From Bacillus stratosphericus (GTDB taxonomy: Bacteria; Bacillota; Bacilli; Bacillales; Bacillaceae): a stretch of DNA of 64,000 bases. Below, piece after piece: positions 16,685-26,419 of this stretch (its first letter is position 1; every line of letters begins with the position of its first letter). The notes beneath the pieces are model-generated. The model saw only the letters and a program-made list of their open reading frames with translations, had not been told where the DNA came from and searched no databases. The translations under genes and the position numbers were made by a program. The DNA is taken from positions 33,656-97,655 of the forward strand of contig NZ_JAIVLB010000010.1 of assembly GCF_020524495.1 (NCBI RefSeq), in the 5' to 3' direction.

Positions 16685-17866
16685 ATGAAATACGTGATTG
16701 GTATCATCGGTTTGCTGGTGATTCTCGCCATTGCTTGGCTGGCAAGTAACGAAAGAAAAAGAGTGAAATTCCGTCCAGTCATTGTCATGATTGTACTGCA
16801 ATTTATTTTAGGTTATATTCTGCTCAATACAGGTGTTGGAAACTTCCTAGTTGGAGGCTTTGCGAAAGGATTCCAGATGCTTCTAGGCTATGCAGGTGAA
16901 GGAATTAACTTCGTATTTGGTGGACTAATGAATGATAATGCGTCAACTTTCTTCCTCAACGTCTTGCTCCCGATCGTCTTTATTTCTGCATTGATCGGTA
17001 TTCTGCAGCATTGGCGTATCCTTCCGCTTATCGTACGCGGAATTGGATATTTGCTTAGTAAAGTAAATGGAATGGGAAAACTAGAATCCTACAACGCAGT
17101 AGCGTCTGCGATTTTAGGTCAATCAGAAGTTTTTATTTCCATTAAGAAACAGCTTGGATTATTACCTCAGCAGCGTCTTTATACATTGTGTGCATCTGCG
17201 ATGTCGACTGTATCGATGTCCATTGTCGGTGCCTATATGCAAATGATTAAACCAGAGTACGTCGTCACAGCACTTGTGCTGAACCTATTTGGTGGATTTA
17301 TTATTGCGTCTATTATCAATCCATATGAAGTGTCTAAGGACGAAGACATGCTTGAAGTCGTAGAAGAAGAAAAACAATCCTTCTTTGAAATGCTTGGCGA
17401 ATATATTATGGATGGTTTCAAAGTAGCGATTGTTGTCGCTGCGATGTTGATTGGATTTGTTGCGTTAATTGCGATGATTAATGGAATCTTCACAGCTGCC
17501 ATCGGTGTTTCATTCCAAGATATACTTGGATATGTTTTTGCACCATTTGCTTTACTAGTCGGTGTACCTTGGAACGAAGCGGTACAAGCAGGAAGTATTA
17601 TGGCAACCAAAATGGTGTCCAACGAATTTGTGGCGATGCTAGCACTGTCTGAAGACGGTATGAATTTCACTGCTCGTACAGAAGCCATCATCTCTGTATT
17701 CCTTGTATCCTTTGCGAACTTCTCCTCTATTGGTATCATTGCTGGAGCAGTCAAAGGCTTAAACGAAAAACAAGGAAACGTTGTTGCCCGCTTTGGATTA
17801 AAGCTGTTATTCGGTGCAACACTCGTCAGCTTCTTAACAGCAGGCGTTGTCGGTTTGCTTTACTAA
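16685..17866 (+). CDS. nupC: Pyrimidine nucleoside transporter NupC
   Basis: 393-residue concentrative nucleoside/proton symporter (CNT family), importing pyrimidine ribo- and deoxyribonucleosides. The hydrophobic profile gives about ten helices; the CNT blocks [13 protein letters not shown] near 140, and [26 protein letters not shown] near 295, are intact. Second gene of the deo operon, 168 bases after deoC with its own AAGGAGG site; pdp follows closely. Confidence 0.95.
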   Translation: MKYVIGIIGLLVILAIAWLASNERKRVKFRPVIVMIVLQFILGYILLNTGVGNFLVGGFAKGFQMLLGYAGEGINFVFGGLMNDNASTFFLNVLLPIVFISALIGILQHWRILPLIVRGIGYLLSKVNGMGKLESYNAVASAILGQSEVFISIKKQLGLLPQQRLYTLCASAMSTVSMSIVGAYMQMIKPEYVVTALVLNLFGGFIIASIINPYEVSKDEDMLEVVEEEKQSFFEMLGEYIMDGFKVAIVVAAMLIGFVALIAMINGIFTAAIGVSFQDILGYVFAPFALLVGVPWNEAVQAGSIMATKMVSNEFVAMLALSEDGMNFTARTEAIISVFLVSFANFSSIGIIAGAVKGLNEKQGNVVARFGLKLLFGATLVSFLTAGVVGLLY

Positions 17867-17890
17867 CATAAAAAAGGAATGGTGAAAACA

Positions 17891-19192
17891 ATGAGAATGG
17901 TAGATATCATTGCGAAAAAACGTAACGGAAAAGAATTATCTCCAGAGGAAATTTCTTTCTTTGTCAAAGGATATACGGACGGAACAATTCCTGACTACCA
18001 AGCAAGTGCCTTGGCTATGGCAATTTTCTTCCAAGATATGACGGATCAAGAACGTGCAGACTTAACACTCGCTATGGCGAACTCAGGGGATACGATTGAC
18101 CTGTCTGCCATTGACGGAATTAAAGTAGATAAGCACTCAACAGGCGGTGTAGGCGATACAACAACACTTGTACTGGCTCCTTTAGTTGCAGCACTTGATG
18201 TACCTGTTGCGAAAATGTCTGGACGTGGCCTTGGTCATACAGGTGGAACCGTGGACAAGCTTGAGGCTGTGAAAGGCTTCCACGTAGAAATTACAAAAGA
18301 CGAGTTCATCGAGCTGGTCAACCGTTATAAAGTAGCGGTGATTGGACAGTCAGGCAATCTGACACCTGCTGATAAAAAGCTTTATGCTCTTCGTGATGTG
18401 ACAGGAACCGTTAACTCGATCCCGCTTATTGCAAGCTCGATCATGAGTAAGAAAATTGCTGCTGGTGCAGACGCCATCGTACTAGATGTGAAAACTGGTG
18501 CAGGTGCCTTCATGAAAACACCTGAAGACTCTGAGAAGCTTGCCAAAGCCATGGTGCGCATCGGAAACAACGTAGGCAGACAAACAATGGCTGTCATCTC
18601 TGATATGTCTCAGCCGCTAGGATTAGCGATTGGAAATGCCTTAGAAGTAAAAGAAGCTATCTACACACTGCGAGGCGAAGGTCCTGAAGACTTAAACGAG
18701 CTCGTTTTGACATTAGGAAGTCAAATGGTCGTTCTTGCGAAAAAAGCAGACACGTTAGATGAAGCAAGAGAAAAACTGGTTGAAGTGATGAAAAACGGCA
18801 AAGCACTTGAGAAATTCAAGGAATTCTTAGAAAATCAAGGTGGAGACAGCTCGATTGTGGATCAGCCGGAAAAACTGCCACAAGCCCCTTATCAAATCGA
18901 CGTACCTGCTAAAGAATCAGGTGTGGTCGCTGAAATCGTCGCAGACGAAATCGGTGTTGCAGCCATGATTCTTGGAGCAGGTCGTGCAACAAAAGAAGAC
19001 GATATCGACCTATCTGTCGGTATCATGCTGAACAATAAAGTGGGTGATCGTGTAGAAAAAGGAGAATCTCTTGTGACGCTGCATGCCAATCGTGAAGATG
19101 TGGCAAATGTCATGGAGAAAATTTATGACAACATCCGTATTGCTGATCAAGCCGATGCACCAACATTGATCCACACAGTAATTACAGAGTAG
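17891..19192 (+). CDS. pdp: Pyrimidine-nucleoside phosphorylase
   Basis: 433-residue thymidine/pyrimidine phosphorylase family enzyme: nucleoside plus phosphate gives base and (deoxy)ribose-1-phosphate. The phosphate-binding [21 protein letters not shown] block lies near 81-101, and [17 protein letters not shown] near 110. The start is ATG 17891, giving the family's MRMVDII N-terminus; an ATG at 17879 abuts the ribosome site. It is last in the deo operon and ends at a strong terminator. Confidence 0.96.
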   Translation: MRMVDIIAKKRNGKELSPEEISFFVKGYTDGTIPDYQASALAMAIFFQDMTDQERADLTLAMANSGDTIDLSAIDGIKVDKHSTGGVGDTTTLVLAPLVAALDVPVAKMSGRGLGHTGGTVDKLEAVKGFHVEITKDEFIELVNRYKVAVIGQSGNLTPADKKLYALRDVTGTVNSIPLIASSIMSKKIAAGADAIVLDVKTGAGAFMKTPEDSEKLAKAMVRIGNNVGRQTMAVISDMSQPLGLAIGNALEVKEAIYTLRGEGPEDLNELVLTLGSQMVVLAKKADTLDEAREKLVEVMKNGKALEKFKEFLENQGGDSSIVDQPEKLPQAPYQIDVPAKESGVVAEIVADEIGVAAMILGAGRATKEDDIDLSVGIMLNNKVGDRVEKGESLVTLHANREDVANVMEKIYDNIRIADQADAPTLIHTVITE

Positions 19193-19196
19193 AGAA

Positions 19197-19232
19197 AAAG
19201 GACAAAAGCGATTTGCCGCTTTTGTCCTTATG
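19197..19232 (+). terminator. deo operon terminator
   Basis: AAGGACAAAAGCG and CGCTTTTGTCCTT make a 13-bp perfect stem five bases after the pdp stop codon. The tail is not T-rich beyond the stem. Confidence 0.8.
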
Positions 19233-19240
19233 TACCAGTT

Positions 19241-19467
19241 ATGCTACTATCAATTGCGAAATCGGCTGATGAAGGCAACGTATCCTACAAACTGTTCAAG
19301 GATATGGAAAAGGAAATACCTTTTTAATGGTGGAAGTGTGGAAAAATGAAGCTGCGGTTCAGAGCCATATTGCAAGTGCATATTTCCAAGCTTTCGTAGT
19401 AAAGACAAAAGAATTTTTAGCCGCTCCACTTGATGTTGTTGCATATCAAGGTGAGCAGCTTTCATAG
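19241..19467 (+). pseudogene. Frameshifted quinol-monooxygenase-like (ABM) protein
   Basis: Two frames join into one antibiotic-biosynthesis-monooxygenase fold: MLLSIAKSADEGNVSYKLFK, then, after a one-base shift near 19313, NTFLMVEVWKNEAAVQSHIA, then AYFQAFVVKTKEFLAAPLDV to a stop. The N-terminal strand is missing. A terminator follows. Confidence 0.65.
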
Positions 19468-19480
19468 AAAAACAACAAAC

Positions 19481-19510
19481 ACCCTAGGCGTTCATTGCCT
19501 AGGGTTCTTT
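19481..19510 (+). terminator. Terminator after ABM pseudogene
   Basis: ACCCTAGGC and GCCTAGGGT form a 9-bp perfect stem followed by TCTTTTATTTT. Confidence 0.8.
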
Positions 19511-19655
19511 TATTTTCAACACCTGGTTTATCCATTTCATTATCGTATTGTGCATTTTCCACAAAAATTCTGAAAATAAAATATTTTTCGACTTAAGTAT
19601 ACTGGAATATGCTAGAATTATATATTATTTATTACCATATTAGGGAGGAACCAAT

Positions 19656-22037
19656 ATGAAAAAAGGGAAATGGACGAGTATTGCATTAACAGCTGTCCTC
19701 AGTTTAGGCACATTGACAGTTTTCAGCACCCCGCTATCTGCCCACACCACAAAAAAGACAACATCCTCAGATGGCGGTCATTATTCAGGCATTCCATTCG
19801 ATGCAAGTGTTGTGAATGAAGACCGTCTCATCAAAGCTCTGAAAAAACAAGGGAAAATCAAAAAGAATGCCAATGAGGTAGAAACCCAAAAGGTATTAAA
19901 GAACTATTTAAAGAAAAAAGAAGAAGCTGCCATGAAACAAAGCGCAAGTACCTTAACAGAAGAGCCTGAATTCCTAAAAGATTACAAACAAGAAGTACAT
20001 AACAAATTAGCCAAAAAGAAAAAGCTAAAGAAACATAAAGGAAAAGAAGGCAACCAAGTAAAACCGGTCAAAAAGGAAAAGTATAAAGGCGACGTTCGCA
20101 ATGATAAAGTGCTGGTTTTATTAGTAGATTTTAAAGATTATAAGCATAATAGTATTAAAAAAGAAGAGACGGATATGTACTATGACAAGTACGATCAACA
20201 GCACTATCAAGATATGATTTTCGGAAAAAATGGCTACTTCGGTCCAGATGGTAAACGAAAAGTATCCATGAAGCAATATTATGAAAAACAGTCGGGTGGA
20301 AGTTACACGATTAGTGGAACAGTAACTGGATGGTATACATCCAAGCATGAAGCAGCTTATTACGGCGGGAACGTCCCTGACGGAGAAGGAAGTGATGGAA
20401 AACCGCGTGAATTAGTGAAAGAAGCACTCGAAGCAGCAGCCAAAGATCCGAACATTGACCTCGGTGAATATGATCAATGGGATCGCTATGATATTGATGG
20501 AGACGGCGTTTATAACGAACCAGACGGTATCATTGATCATCTCATGGTCGTTCACGCTGGTGTAGGTGAGGAAGCAGGCGGCGGACAGCTCGGCTCTGAC
20601 GCTATATGGTCGCACCGCTGGTCACTTGGTGATGTGTATGAGATTCCAAATACTGAATCTGAAGTTGGTCAAGGCGGGAAATTAGGTGCTTTAGATTATA
20701 CCATTGAGCCTGAAGATGGCGCAGCAGGTGTTTTCTCACATGAATTTGGGCATGATCTTGGCCTTCCTGATGAGTACGATACACAATACACAGGCAGAGG
20801 GGAGCCCGTTTCTTACTGGTCTATCATGTCAAGTGGGAGCTGGGCAGGTAAAATACCTGGTACGGAGCCAACAGGTTTTAGTCCATATGCGAAAGAAATG
20901 CTTCAAAACCTGCATGGCGGCAACTGGCTTTCTGGACAAACCATTGATAGTAATACATTAAAGAAAAGCAAAACAGTGTTAATCGATGAAGCAGTAACAA
21001 AAGGTACGAACCATGATGCTGTTCGAGTCGATTTACCAGATAAAGAAGTTGTCGTCACAACGCCTGTCCAAGGGAAATACGCTTACTTCAGCGGGACGGG
21101 TGACAATTTGAATGCAACCATGACGACAACTGGTATTGATTTGTCGAAGGGAAGCAAAGCAGAGCTTACTTTTAAAGCATGGTACGATATCGAAGAAGAT
21201 TATGATTATGCGTATGTAGAGGTTCGTGAAACAGGGACAGATCAATGGAAAACCATTGCGGGTAATATCACGGATGATCAAAATGAAGCAGGTGCTAACG
21301 AAGGAAATGCCATCGACGGAAAATCATATGGCTGGGTAGATGCAACCTTTGATTTATCTGCTTACGCAGGGAAAAAGATTGATCTGCAATTCCGCTACAC
21401 AACCGATGCGGGTTATTCGTTACCAGGTTTATTCGTGGATGATCTAAACATAACAGCAGATGGAACAAAAGTGTGGTCTGATGATGCCGAGGGAACGTCC
21501 ACTTTTACCTTCAATGGATTCTCTCAATCTAATGGAAAACAATATGCAGCACAGTACTATTTACTAGAATGGCGCTCTAATGCTGATGTCGATAAAGGTT
21601 TAAAGCATATCAAACGAGGAGCAAGTCTGATGAGCTATAATAACGGTTTGGTCGTGTGGTATGTGGATCAATCTTATAGTGATAACTGGGTAGGGAATCA
21701 TCCAGGGAATGGCTTCCTTGGTGTGGTCGATGCGGATCAGCAAGTATTGAAATGGAGTGACGGCTCCATTGCGGCCACTGGGTTCCAAGTACATGATGCA
21801 GCATTTTCTTTAAATCCAAGTACGAAACTGAATATTGATTATACAGAGACGACAGGTTTAAACTTGGAAGATCGCTATATTCGCCCAACTCGTACATTTA
21901 GTGATAAAAAGAATTATGTGAATCCAAATAACCCAGATGCAGGGCGTGATGTGCTGTCATATGGGCTATCCTTTAAAGTCGTTGCACAAAGTAAGGATCG
22001 CTCTGTTGGAAAGGTATTAATTTCTAAAAGTAACTAA
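19656..22037 (+). CDS. Immune inhibitor A-type secreted metalloprotease (M6)
   Basis: 793-residue extracellular zinc protease. A Sec signal peptide covers about residues 1-30 (Lys-rich start, hydrophobic core, SAH cleavage region), then a Lys-rich propeptide. The M6 catalytic domain has the zinc site HEFGHDLGLPDEYD near 361. A C-terminal half of beta-sandwich and PDZ-like regions includes calcium-type acidic loops (DIDGDGVYNEPDGIID near 281). Length matches InhA of the B. cereus group (about 795); such proteases degrade antimicrobial peptides and host proteins. It is a single gene with site AGGGAGGA and a strong downstream terminator. Confidence 0.93.
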   Translation: MKKGKWTSIALTAVLSLGTLTVFSTPLSAHTTKKTTSSDGGHYSGIPFDASVVNEDRLIKALKKQGKIKKNANEVETQKVLKNYLKKKEEAAMKQSASTLTEEPEFLKDYKQEVHNKLAKKKKLKKHKGKEGNQVKPVKKEKYKGDVRNDKVLVLLVDFKDYKHNSIKKEETDMYYDKYDQQHYQDMIFGKNGYFGPDGKRKVSMKQYYEKQSGGSYTISGTVTGWYTSKHEAAYYGGNVPDGEGSDGKPRELVKEALEAAAKDPNIDLGEYDQWDRYDIDGDGVYNEPDGIIDHLMVVHAGVGEEAGGGQLGSDAIWSHRWSLGDVYEIPNTESEVGQGGKLGALDYTIEPEDGAAGVFSHEFGHDLGLPDEYDTQYTGRGEPVSYWSIMSSGSWAGKIPGTEPTGFSPYAKEMLQNLHGGNWLSGQTIDSNTLKKSKTVLIDEAVTKGTNHDAVRVDLPDKEVVVTTPVQGKYAYFSGTGDNLNATMTTTGIDLSKGSKAELTFKAWYDIEEDYDYAYVEVRETGTDQWKTIAGNITDDQNEAGANEGNAIDGKSYGWVDATFDLSAYAGKKIDLQFRYTTDAGYSLPGLFVDDLNITADGTKVWSDDAEGTSTFTFNGFSQSNGKQYAAQYYLLEWRSNADVDKGLKHIKRGASLMSYNNGLVVWYVDQSYSDNWVGNHPGNGFLGVVDADQQVLKWSDGSIAATGFQVHDAAFSLNPSTKLNIDYTETTGLNLEDRYIRPTRTFSDKKNYVNPNNPDAGRDVLSYGLSFKVVAQSKDRSVGKVLISKSN

Positions 22038-22040
22038 ACA

Positions 22041-22075
22041 GAAAGCCGGATTCTACTATTGAATCCGGCTTTTTA
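22041..22075 (+). terminator. Terminator of the M6 protease gene
   Basis: GAAAGCCGGATTC and GAATCCGGCTTTT pair around TACTATT; T-rich tail follows. Confidence 0.9.
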
Positions 22076-22244
22076 ATATGTCGAGACAAGGGTTTTCATA
22101 AGACGGTCGGTTTTTTGATCGAATGTCTGTTCTTTTTTATTTTGATATCCGAATGAAACCATTATATAATAGAAATTGGAAGTTTTTCTTTCAATCATGG
22201 TTCTTTTTGAGCTGTTAAAAAACAGGAAAGGATGAGCGTTACTA

Positions 22245-22499
22245 ATGAGTTGTGTCACTGCCAAGCAATTAAAGGTGATTCGAGGAACGATGCAGACTTT
22301 TTGCAGCCATTTGGAGTATGATGGTTACGTTAAGCTTCATATCAATACCATTATGGCTTTTATTAAAAAGGAATTTGGTGTGAGGAAAATGAAAGACATT
22401 CCACAAAGTCGGTTTACTGAAGTGTTAGAGCTAATACAAGACTTTGATTTATACACGGACAAAATAGAAATTCATGATCGTCTATCAGAAAGGAATTAA
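22245..22499 (+). CDS. Small hypothetical protein, ORF6C-like
   Basis: 84 residues, mostly helical. The part from LEYDGYVKLHINTIMAFIKK through EFGVRKMKDIPQSRFTEVLE resembles the ORF6C-type C-terminal domain of phage antirepressors (K/R-F-G-x-x-x-x-K-D-I-P-x-x-x-F pattern). No DNA-binding or BRO N-terminal domain is present, so it may be a remnant of a longer protein. The ribosome site (GGAAAGGA) lies about 12 bases before the ATG, which is long. Function unknown. Confidence 0.5.
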   Translation: MSCVTAKQLKVIRGTMQTFCSHLEYDGYVKLHINTIMAFIKKEFGVRKMKDIPQSRFTEVLELIQDFDLYTDKIEIHDRLSERN

Positions 22500-22518
22500 C
22501 TAAATTGATATTTCAGCA

Positions 22519-22860
22519 ATGATATTAGTAGGAATTGTCGCTTTAGAACACATTTTCATCATGTTACTCGAAATGTTTTTTATGGAATTAAAAATGGCTA
22601 AAAGATCTTTCCGGCTGCCTGAGAACTTACAAAAAGATCCAAATGCGAAAGTGATTTTTGCCAATCAAGGGCTATATAACGGGTTTCTAGCTGCAGGAAT
22701 CATTTGGGGGCTTATTCTCGGATGGATTACCTTTGGATATATGATTCAGCTTTTTTTTCATTCTTTGTGTGTTGATCGCAGTGGTATTTGGCGGTGTGAC
22801 ATCCAATAAAACAGATTACCAGCCTTGCTCGCATTAATTGCGTTCATGCTAGCGATTTAA
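22519..22860 (+). pseudogene. Frameshifted DUF1304 membrane protein
   Basis: DUF1304 features are clear: ALEHIFIMLLEMFFMELKMA and FANQGLYNGFLAAGIIWGLI. After a T8 homopolymer (near 22752) the frame shifts to FILCVLIAVVFGGVTSNKTD, and after a second shift near 22822 to LLALIAFMLAI and a stop. The normal start seems altered too: AAAGGA lies 9 bases before an in-frame ATT, with the first ATG at 22519. Confidence 0.75.
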
Positions 22861-22888
22861 AACCTTAAATCAGCCCCAGTGTGAAGTG

Positions 22889-22921
22889 CGCTCCAAATGT
22901 TAGACACAATCTAACATTTGG
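22889..22921. repeat. 33-bp perfect palindrome with GTTAGACAC core
   Basis: CTCCAAATGTTAGA and its exact reverse complement flank CACAA. The GTTAGACAC word is also in the terminal region of the IS3-family element at the right end of this window. It could be a solo insertion-sequence end, a MITE, or a terminator. The rest of 22861-22938 shows nothing else. Confidence 0.55.
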
Positions 22922-22938
22922 AGGTGCTTTCCTTGTAT

Positions 22939-23118
22939 TTATACTTGTTTTGGTGCATTGTTTAGTGGGTGGCGGCGTTTGCCGTTGTAGTGGCGGCGCA
23001 TACGAAAGATTTCAAACTCCGAAAGCTCTGCGCTTTTTCGTTTTTGGGTGCGGTTATCTTTTTTGAAAGAGAAAAGTAAATAGCAGCAAAGTGAAGCGAT
23101 AATGAATAAAATCATCAT
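22939..23118 (-). CDS. Small membrane protein, hypothetical
   Basis: 59 residues: one N-terminal transmembrane helix (MILFIIASLCCYLLF) then a strongly basic cytoplasmic tail rich in Arg/Lys. ATG 23118 is chosen because GGAGG lies 8 bases upstream; a TTG at 23133 opens the frame earlier. No family recognised. The good ribosome site is the main reason to believe it. Confidence 0.45.
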   Translation of the reverse strand: MMILFIIASLCCYLLFSFKKDNRTQKRKSAELSEFEIFRMRRHYNGKRRHPLNNAPKQV

Positions 23119-23372
23119 ATGACATTCCTCCAATTCATCCTATTCTTTAAGTGTAGACAGGGTGAGTGATGTTTATAACTGAAAATAAGCAACAAAATCG
23201 GTTTAGTTCTTATGATTTAGATAATCTGCTCATTTAGGTCTAAAATACTATGTATTTTCAACTATTATATTTCCAGTTATTTCTCTCGTCAAGAAGAATT
23301 TTTCTGGGGTTGTCTATATTAGTACGATTAAGTGTCATGAAAGTTTCAGAAAATTGTAAAATTTTATTGAAA

Positions 23373-23396
23373 AACCGTTCCCGAACAGGAACGGTT
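23373..23396 (-). terminator. pepT terminator
   Basis: AACCGTTCC and GGAACGGTT pair around 6 bases; on the minus strand it is followed by TTTTTC. It lies 10 bases past the pepT stop. Confidence 0.8.
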
Positions 23397-23406
23397 GTAA
23401 ACATGT

Positions 23407-24639
23407 CTATGCTTTTTCTTCAAATAAACGCGCAATTTCCACGATAACTTCTGTTGCCTTGACCATGTTTTCAACAGATATAAATTCATATTTGCCGTGA
23501 AAGTTCTCCCCGCCAGTAAAGATGTTAGGAGTTGGGAGACCTTTATATGAAAGCTGAGAACCGTCTGTACCGCCGCGAATAGGTTCAATCACAGGTGTCA
23601 CTGAGCGATTTTCCATTGCTTCATAGGCAATGTCCACAATATGTTTTACCGGCTCAATTTTTTCTCTCATATTATAATATTGATCCTGAATGCTAAGGGT
23701 AATGCTCTTTTCACCGTAGACCGCTTTTAAGTCATTTTTAATCTTTCCAAATAGTTCCTTACGGTTGTTAAACTTCTCCTTATCAAAATCACGAATAATA
23801 TATTGAAGTTCTGCTTCTTCTACTTCCCCTACAAATTTCGTCAGGTGGAAAAAGCCTTCATATCCTTCTGTATACTCCGGAGATTCGTCAGAAGGAAGTT
23901 TGTTGTGAAAGAGCATCCCGATCTTAGCAGCGCTGACCATTTTGTCTTTCGCTGTTCCTGGATGGACGTTGTTTCCTTTAATCGACACCTTCGCACCTGC
24001 TGCGTTGAAGCTTTCATATTGAAGCTCTCCAAGTGGCCCACCGTCAATGGTATAAGCATAAGAAGCACCGAAGGCATCGACATCAAATTTGTGCGGCCCT
24101 CTGCCAATCTCTTCATCTGGAGTGAAGGCGACTCGAATCTTTCCGTGCTTGATTTCTGGATGCTGAATGAGGTAATGCATGGCGGTCATAATTTCTGCGA
24201 TACCTGCTTTGTTATCTGCGCCAAGTAATGTCGTGCCATCAGTGGTGATGAGCGTATGTCCTCGGTATTTTTGTAAATTTGGAAACTGTGTTGGAGATAA
24301 AACGATATGTAGATCTTCATTTAACATGATGTCACTGCCTTGATAGTTCTCATGAAGCTGCGGCTTCACATTCTTGCCAGTGAAGTCAGTAGCTGTATCG
24401 ATATGAGCCAAAAAGCCAATGGTCGGCACTTCTTTGTCTGTGTTAGATGGGATCGTTCCCATGACATAACCGTTTTCATCCATTGTCACTTCTTGAATGC
24501 CGATGGATTTCATCTCATCAACAAGCTGTCTCGCTAGGTTCAGCTGTCCTTCAGTGGATGGGCAGCTTTCCTTTTCTGCATCAGACTGGGTATCCACTTT
24601 CACATAACTTGTGAAACGTCCGATCATTTCCTCTTTCAT
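23407..24639 (-). CDS. pepT: Peptidase T (aminotripeptidase)
   Basis: 410-residue M20 zinc aminopeptidase that removes N-terminal residues from tripeptides in the cytoplasm. Zinc and catalytic blocks are present: [10 protein letters not shown] near 77-86, [15 protein letters not shown] near 136-150, the [10 protein letters not shown] motif near 172-181, and [20 protein letters not shown] near 355. Full length; ribosome site AAAGGAGTG 10 bases before ATG. Monocistronic between its terminator and an uncharacterised AT-rich gap. Confidence 0.95.
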   Translation of the reverse strand: MKEEMIGRFTSYVKVDTQSDAEKESCPSTEGQLNLARQLVDEMKSIGIQEVTMDENGYVMGTIPSNTDKEVPTIGFLAHIDTATDFTGKNVKPQLHENYQGSDIMLNEDLHIVLSPTQFPNLQKYRGHTLITTDGTTLLGADNKAGIAEIMTAMHYLIQHPEIKHGKIRVAFTPDEEIGRGPHKFDVDAFGASYAYTIDGGPLGELQYESFNAAGAKVSIKGNNVHPGTAKDKMVSAAKIGMLFHNKLPSDESPEYTEGYEGFFHLTKFVGEVEEAELQYIIRDFDKEKFNNRKELFGKIKNDLKAVYGEKSITLSIQDQYYNMREKIEPVKHIVDIAYEAMENRSVTPVIEPIRGGTDGSQLSYKGLPTPNIFTGGENFHGKYEFISVENMVKATEVIVEIARLFEEKA

Positions 24640-24882
24640 CTATACGTCACTCCTTTTGTAGTATACGTTCATTTTATCATGTCTTGAAAGCGCTTCATAA
24701 CAAGAAAGGCTTTCTCTGGCAATTAGAGAGGAAAAAGGCCTGCTTTCTTTGCATAATGCGCTGAATGGTTCTTTAGGGTGATTTTTTTAGGTGTCTTTTT
24801 ATTTATAATGAGGACATATAAAATCGTCCATTTGTACGTTAAATTGGGAGAGAGGGGTCGAAAGTCGGATTCTAGTTAACCG
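24640..24882. other. Gap upstream of pepT, nothing resolved
   Basis: About 240 AT-rich bases. It must hold the pepT promoter, and TTGAAAGCGCTTCA at 24685 resembles a shortened cre box, but I see no convincing element. A purine-rich AGAGAGGGG at 24849 may be the ribosome site of the WXG100 remnant after it. Confidence 0.4.
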
Positions 24883-25197
24883 CTGGCACTCGTTCAAAAA
24901 TTTCAAGAAGCGGTTGATGACATTCAGCAGTCGAAGCAGCTACGGCTGAAGGCAGTAGACTCAGGCTGGCAAGGAGAAGCAAGAAGTAAATTTGATCAAA
25001 GCTTTGAGGAAACAACAGCACGCTATGATCAATTTGAAAAGGACTTGCTTGAAACGAGGCTGGTGTAAAAGCAGTCAATGACCATTGATCAAGCAAATCA
25101 GGTGATACATAAAGGCATTGAAAAAACAAAAGAAACCGTAGATTCGCTTATAAAGGGTGCAGTTGATTTCTTTAAGGGAGCATTTTCTTTTGGATAA
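24883..25197 (+). pseudogene. WXG100-type (ESX) protein remnant
   Basis: The frame reads VQKFQEAVDDIQQSKQLRLK, then AVDSGWQGEARSKFDQSFEE with a W-x-G turn between two helices, as in WXG100 proteins. A TAA (25066) interrupts it; a helical segment and FFKGAFSFG follow to the final stop. No good start codon remains. It lies 12 bases before a DUF5081 gene, as in B. subtilis yfjA-yfjC type clusters. Confidence 0.6.
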
Positions 25198-25209
25198 GGA
25201 GAGATCAAG

Positions 25210-25974
25210 TTGGATCAGCTACGTCTAAGTATCGAGGAACTCATTTTTAGCTTTTACAGCGAAGGTTATTTTGAACAAGGTATGTCATTAAAGGAAGCTT
25301 ATTATCCTGAGGTAGAGGACGAACGTCTTGGGTTTTTGTTTGAAATTGCATGCCGCTCTTTGCTGGCAAAAGGCGTGTTAGAATTTCGAAACAGACAATA
25401 CCGTTATAAAGAAGAATATCGTCATTTCATTCAAGCTATGAATGATGCATCGCACACCGTCAAGGCTTCAACATTTGGAGAGATAGATGAAGGATTCAGT
25501 ACTTCTTTTCATACGACGAAGGCGGGTGTGTATGCACATCAAACACTTTATGATCAACAAGTGCATCAGATTCAAAAACTGAAAGATGATCAGCAGGCAG
25601 AGGAGCAAGTAACCACCTTTTTGAACATCCAAATGAGTGATCAACGCTTATCTGTCATTACCTTGCAGGCAGAGGAATTTGAAACGCTATTAGAACCAGC
25701 AAGCGAGGCGAAAGATGAATGGCTTTCTTTTCTAAAACTTAATAAAGCGGAGGATCCAGAACTTGTGAGGACATTTGTTTTAGATGTGCGGGCAAGAAAA
25801 GGTCAGATGGACTCCCTCATGAAGGTAGCCTATGACAAAAACAATCAGCCCGATGTGGAATCCATGATATTTGTTATTCCAGGTGAGAGACATTCTTGGC
25901 TTGTGTGGGGGATAAAGGAAAACGAATTTCGCATTGAGACGGCTCATAGAGATGGGTTACGTTCTATATTCTAA
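25210..25974 (+). CDS. DUF5081 (YfjC-like) protein of a WXG100 cluster
   Basis: 254 residues, no signal peptide or membrane helix, mixed helix/sheet with a Glu/Gln-rich middle. It resembles B. subtilis YfjC (253 aa, DUF5081), which is encoded beside WXG100/LXG-type genes and is suggested to help ESX/Yuk secretion (EspG-like role); this is from memory of the neighbourhood. The start is TTG 25210 with GGAG 8 bases upstream. The WXG100 gene before it and the small gene after it are both broken, so it may be an orphan. Confidence 0.65.
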   Translation: MDQLRLSIEELIFSFYSEGYFEQGMSLKEAYYPEVEDERLGFLFEIACRSLLAKGVLEFRNRQYRYKEEYRHFIQAMNDASHTVKASTFGEIDEGFSTSFHTTKAGVYAHQTLYDQQVHQIQKLKDDQQAEEQVTTFLNIQMSDQRLSVITLQAEEFETLLEPASEAKDEWLSFLKLNKAEDPELVRTFVLDVRARKGQMDSLMKVAYDKNNQPDVESMIFVIPGERHSWLVWGIKENEFRIETAHRDGLRSIF

Positions 25975-26086
25975 AGGATGAGGCTTGAATCAAAATGAAG
26001 TAATAGAAGTCCATTCTTAGGCAACGGGGACTTCGGTATCATTGGAACTTGGCTATGGCAGTAAAGTCTGAATGAGGTGATGAGAG

Positions 26087-26314
26087 ATGGACAAGAATGA
26101 TACGCAGGACCGTATGGCTGAGGTACTCTGTTTATCGAAAAGGTACTTACAGCAGGTTGAAAAAAACAGACTTCGTCTCAATTGACCGCAATCTGCGGAC
26201 GTATGTGAAAAAAGGCACCTCTAGCAAAATGTGCTGAGTCAGCATTACCGCATCTTAGATGATGAGAATTATCGCTATTATAGTTCATTTAATAAGGAAG
26301 AAGCAAAGCGGTGA
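26087..26314 (+). pseudogene. Decayed small gene after DUF5081
   Basis: ATG 26087 has a good site (GAGGTG) and begins MDKNDTQDRMAEVLCLSKRY, but stops and frame changes follow: FVSIDRNLRTYVKKGTSSKM in one frame, then QHYRILDDENYRYYSSFNKE to a stop in another. Position suggests a former member of the WXG100/LXG cluster. Family not identified. Confidence 0.45.
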
Positions 26315-26374
26315 TTATAGGAGTTAAGTCAGCTGTCTTCTCCTTATTTAGAAACAGCTCATCACAAAAGAAAA

Positions 26375-26410
26375 AGAGAGGCACCCGTCTGACAGGGCTC
26401 TCTCTTTTTT
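26375..26410 (-). terminator. ansR terminator, bidirectional
   Basis: AGAGAGGCACCC and GGGCTCTCT pair imperfectly, with A-rich and T-rich flanks. It sits between the decayed WXG100 cluster and the ansR stop. Confidence 0.65.
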
Positions 26411-26419
26411 TGTTTATAC

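Noticed and set aside
17233..17754. 173-codon minus-strand frame inside nupC
   Set aside because: Complement of a conserved membrane-protein gene; low-complexity Ser/Thr/Ile composition typical of shadows.
24683..24700. Palindromic TTGAAAGCGCTTCATAA upstream of pepT as a cre site
   Set aside because: Half-site spacing is one base short of the CcpA consensus, and pepT is not a catabolic gene; not strong enough to annotate as a site.
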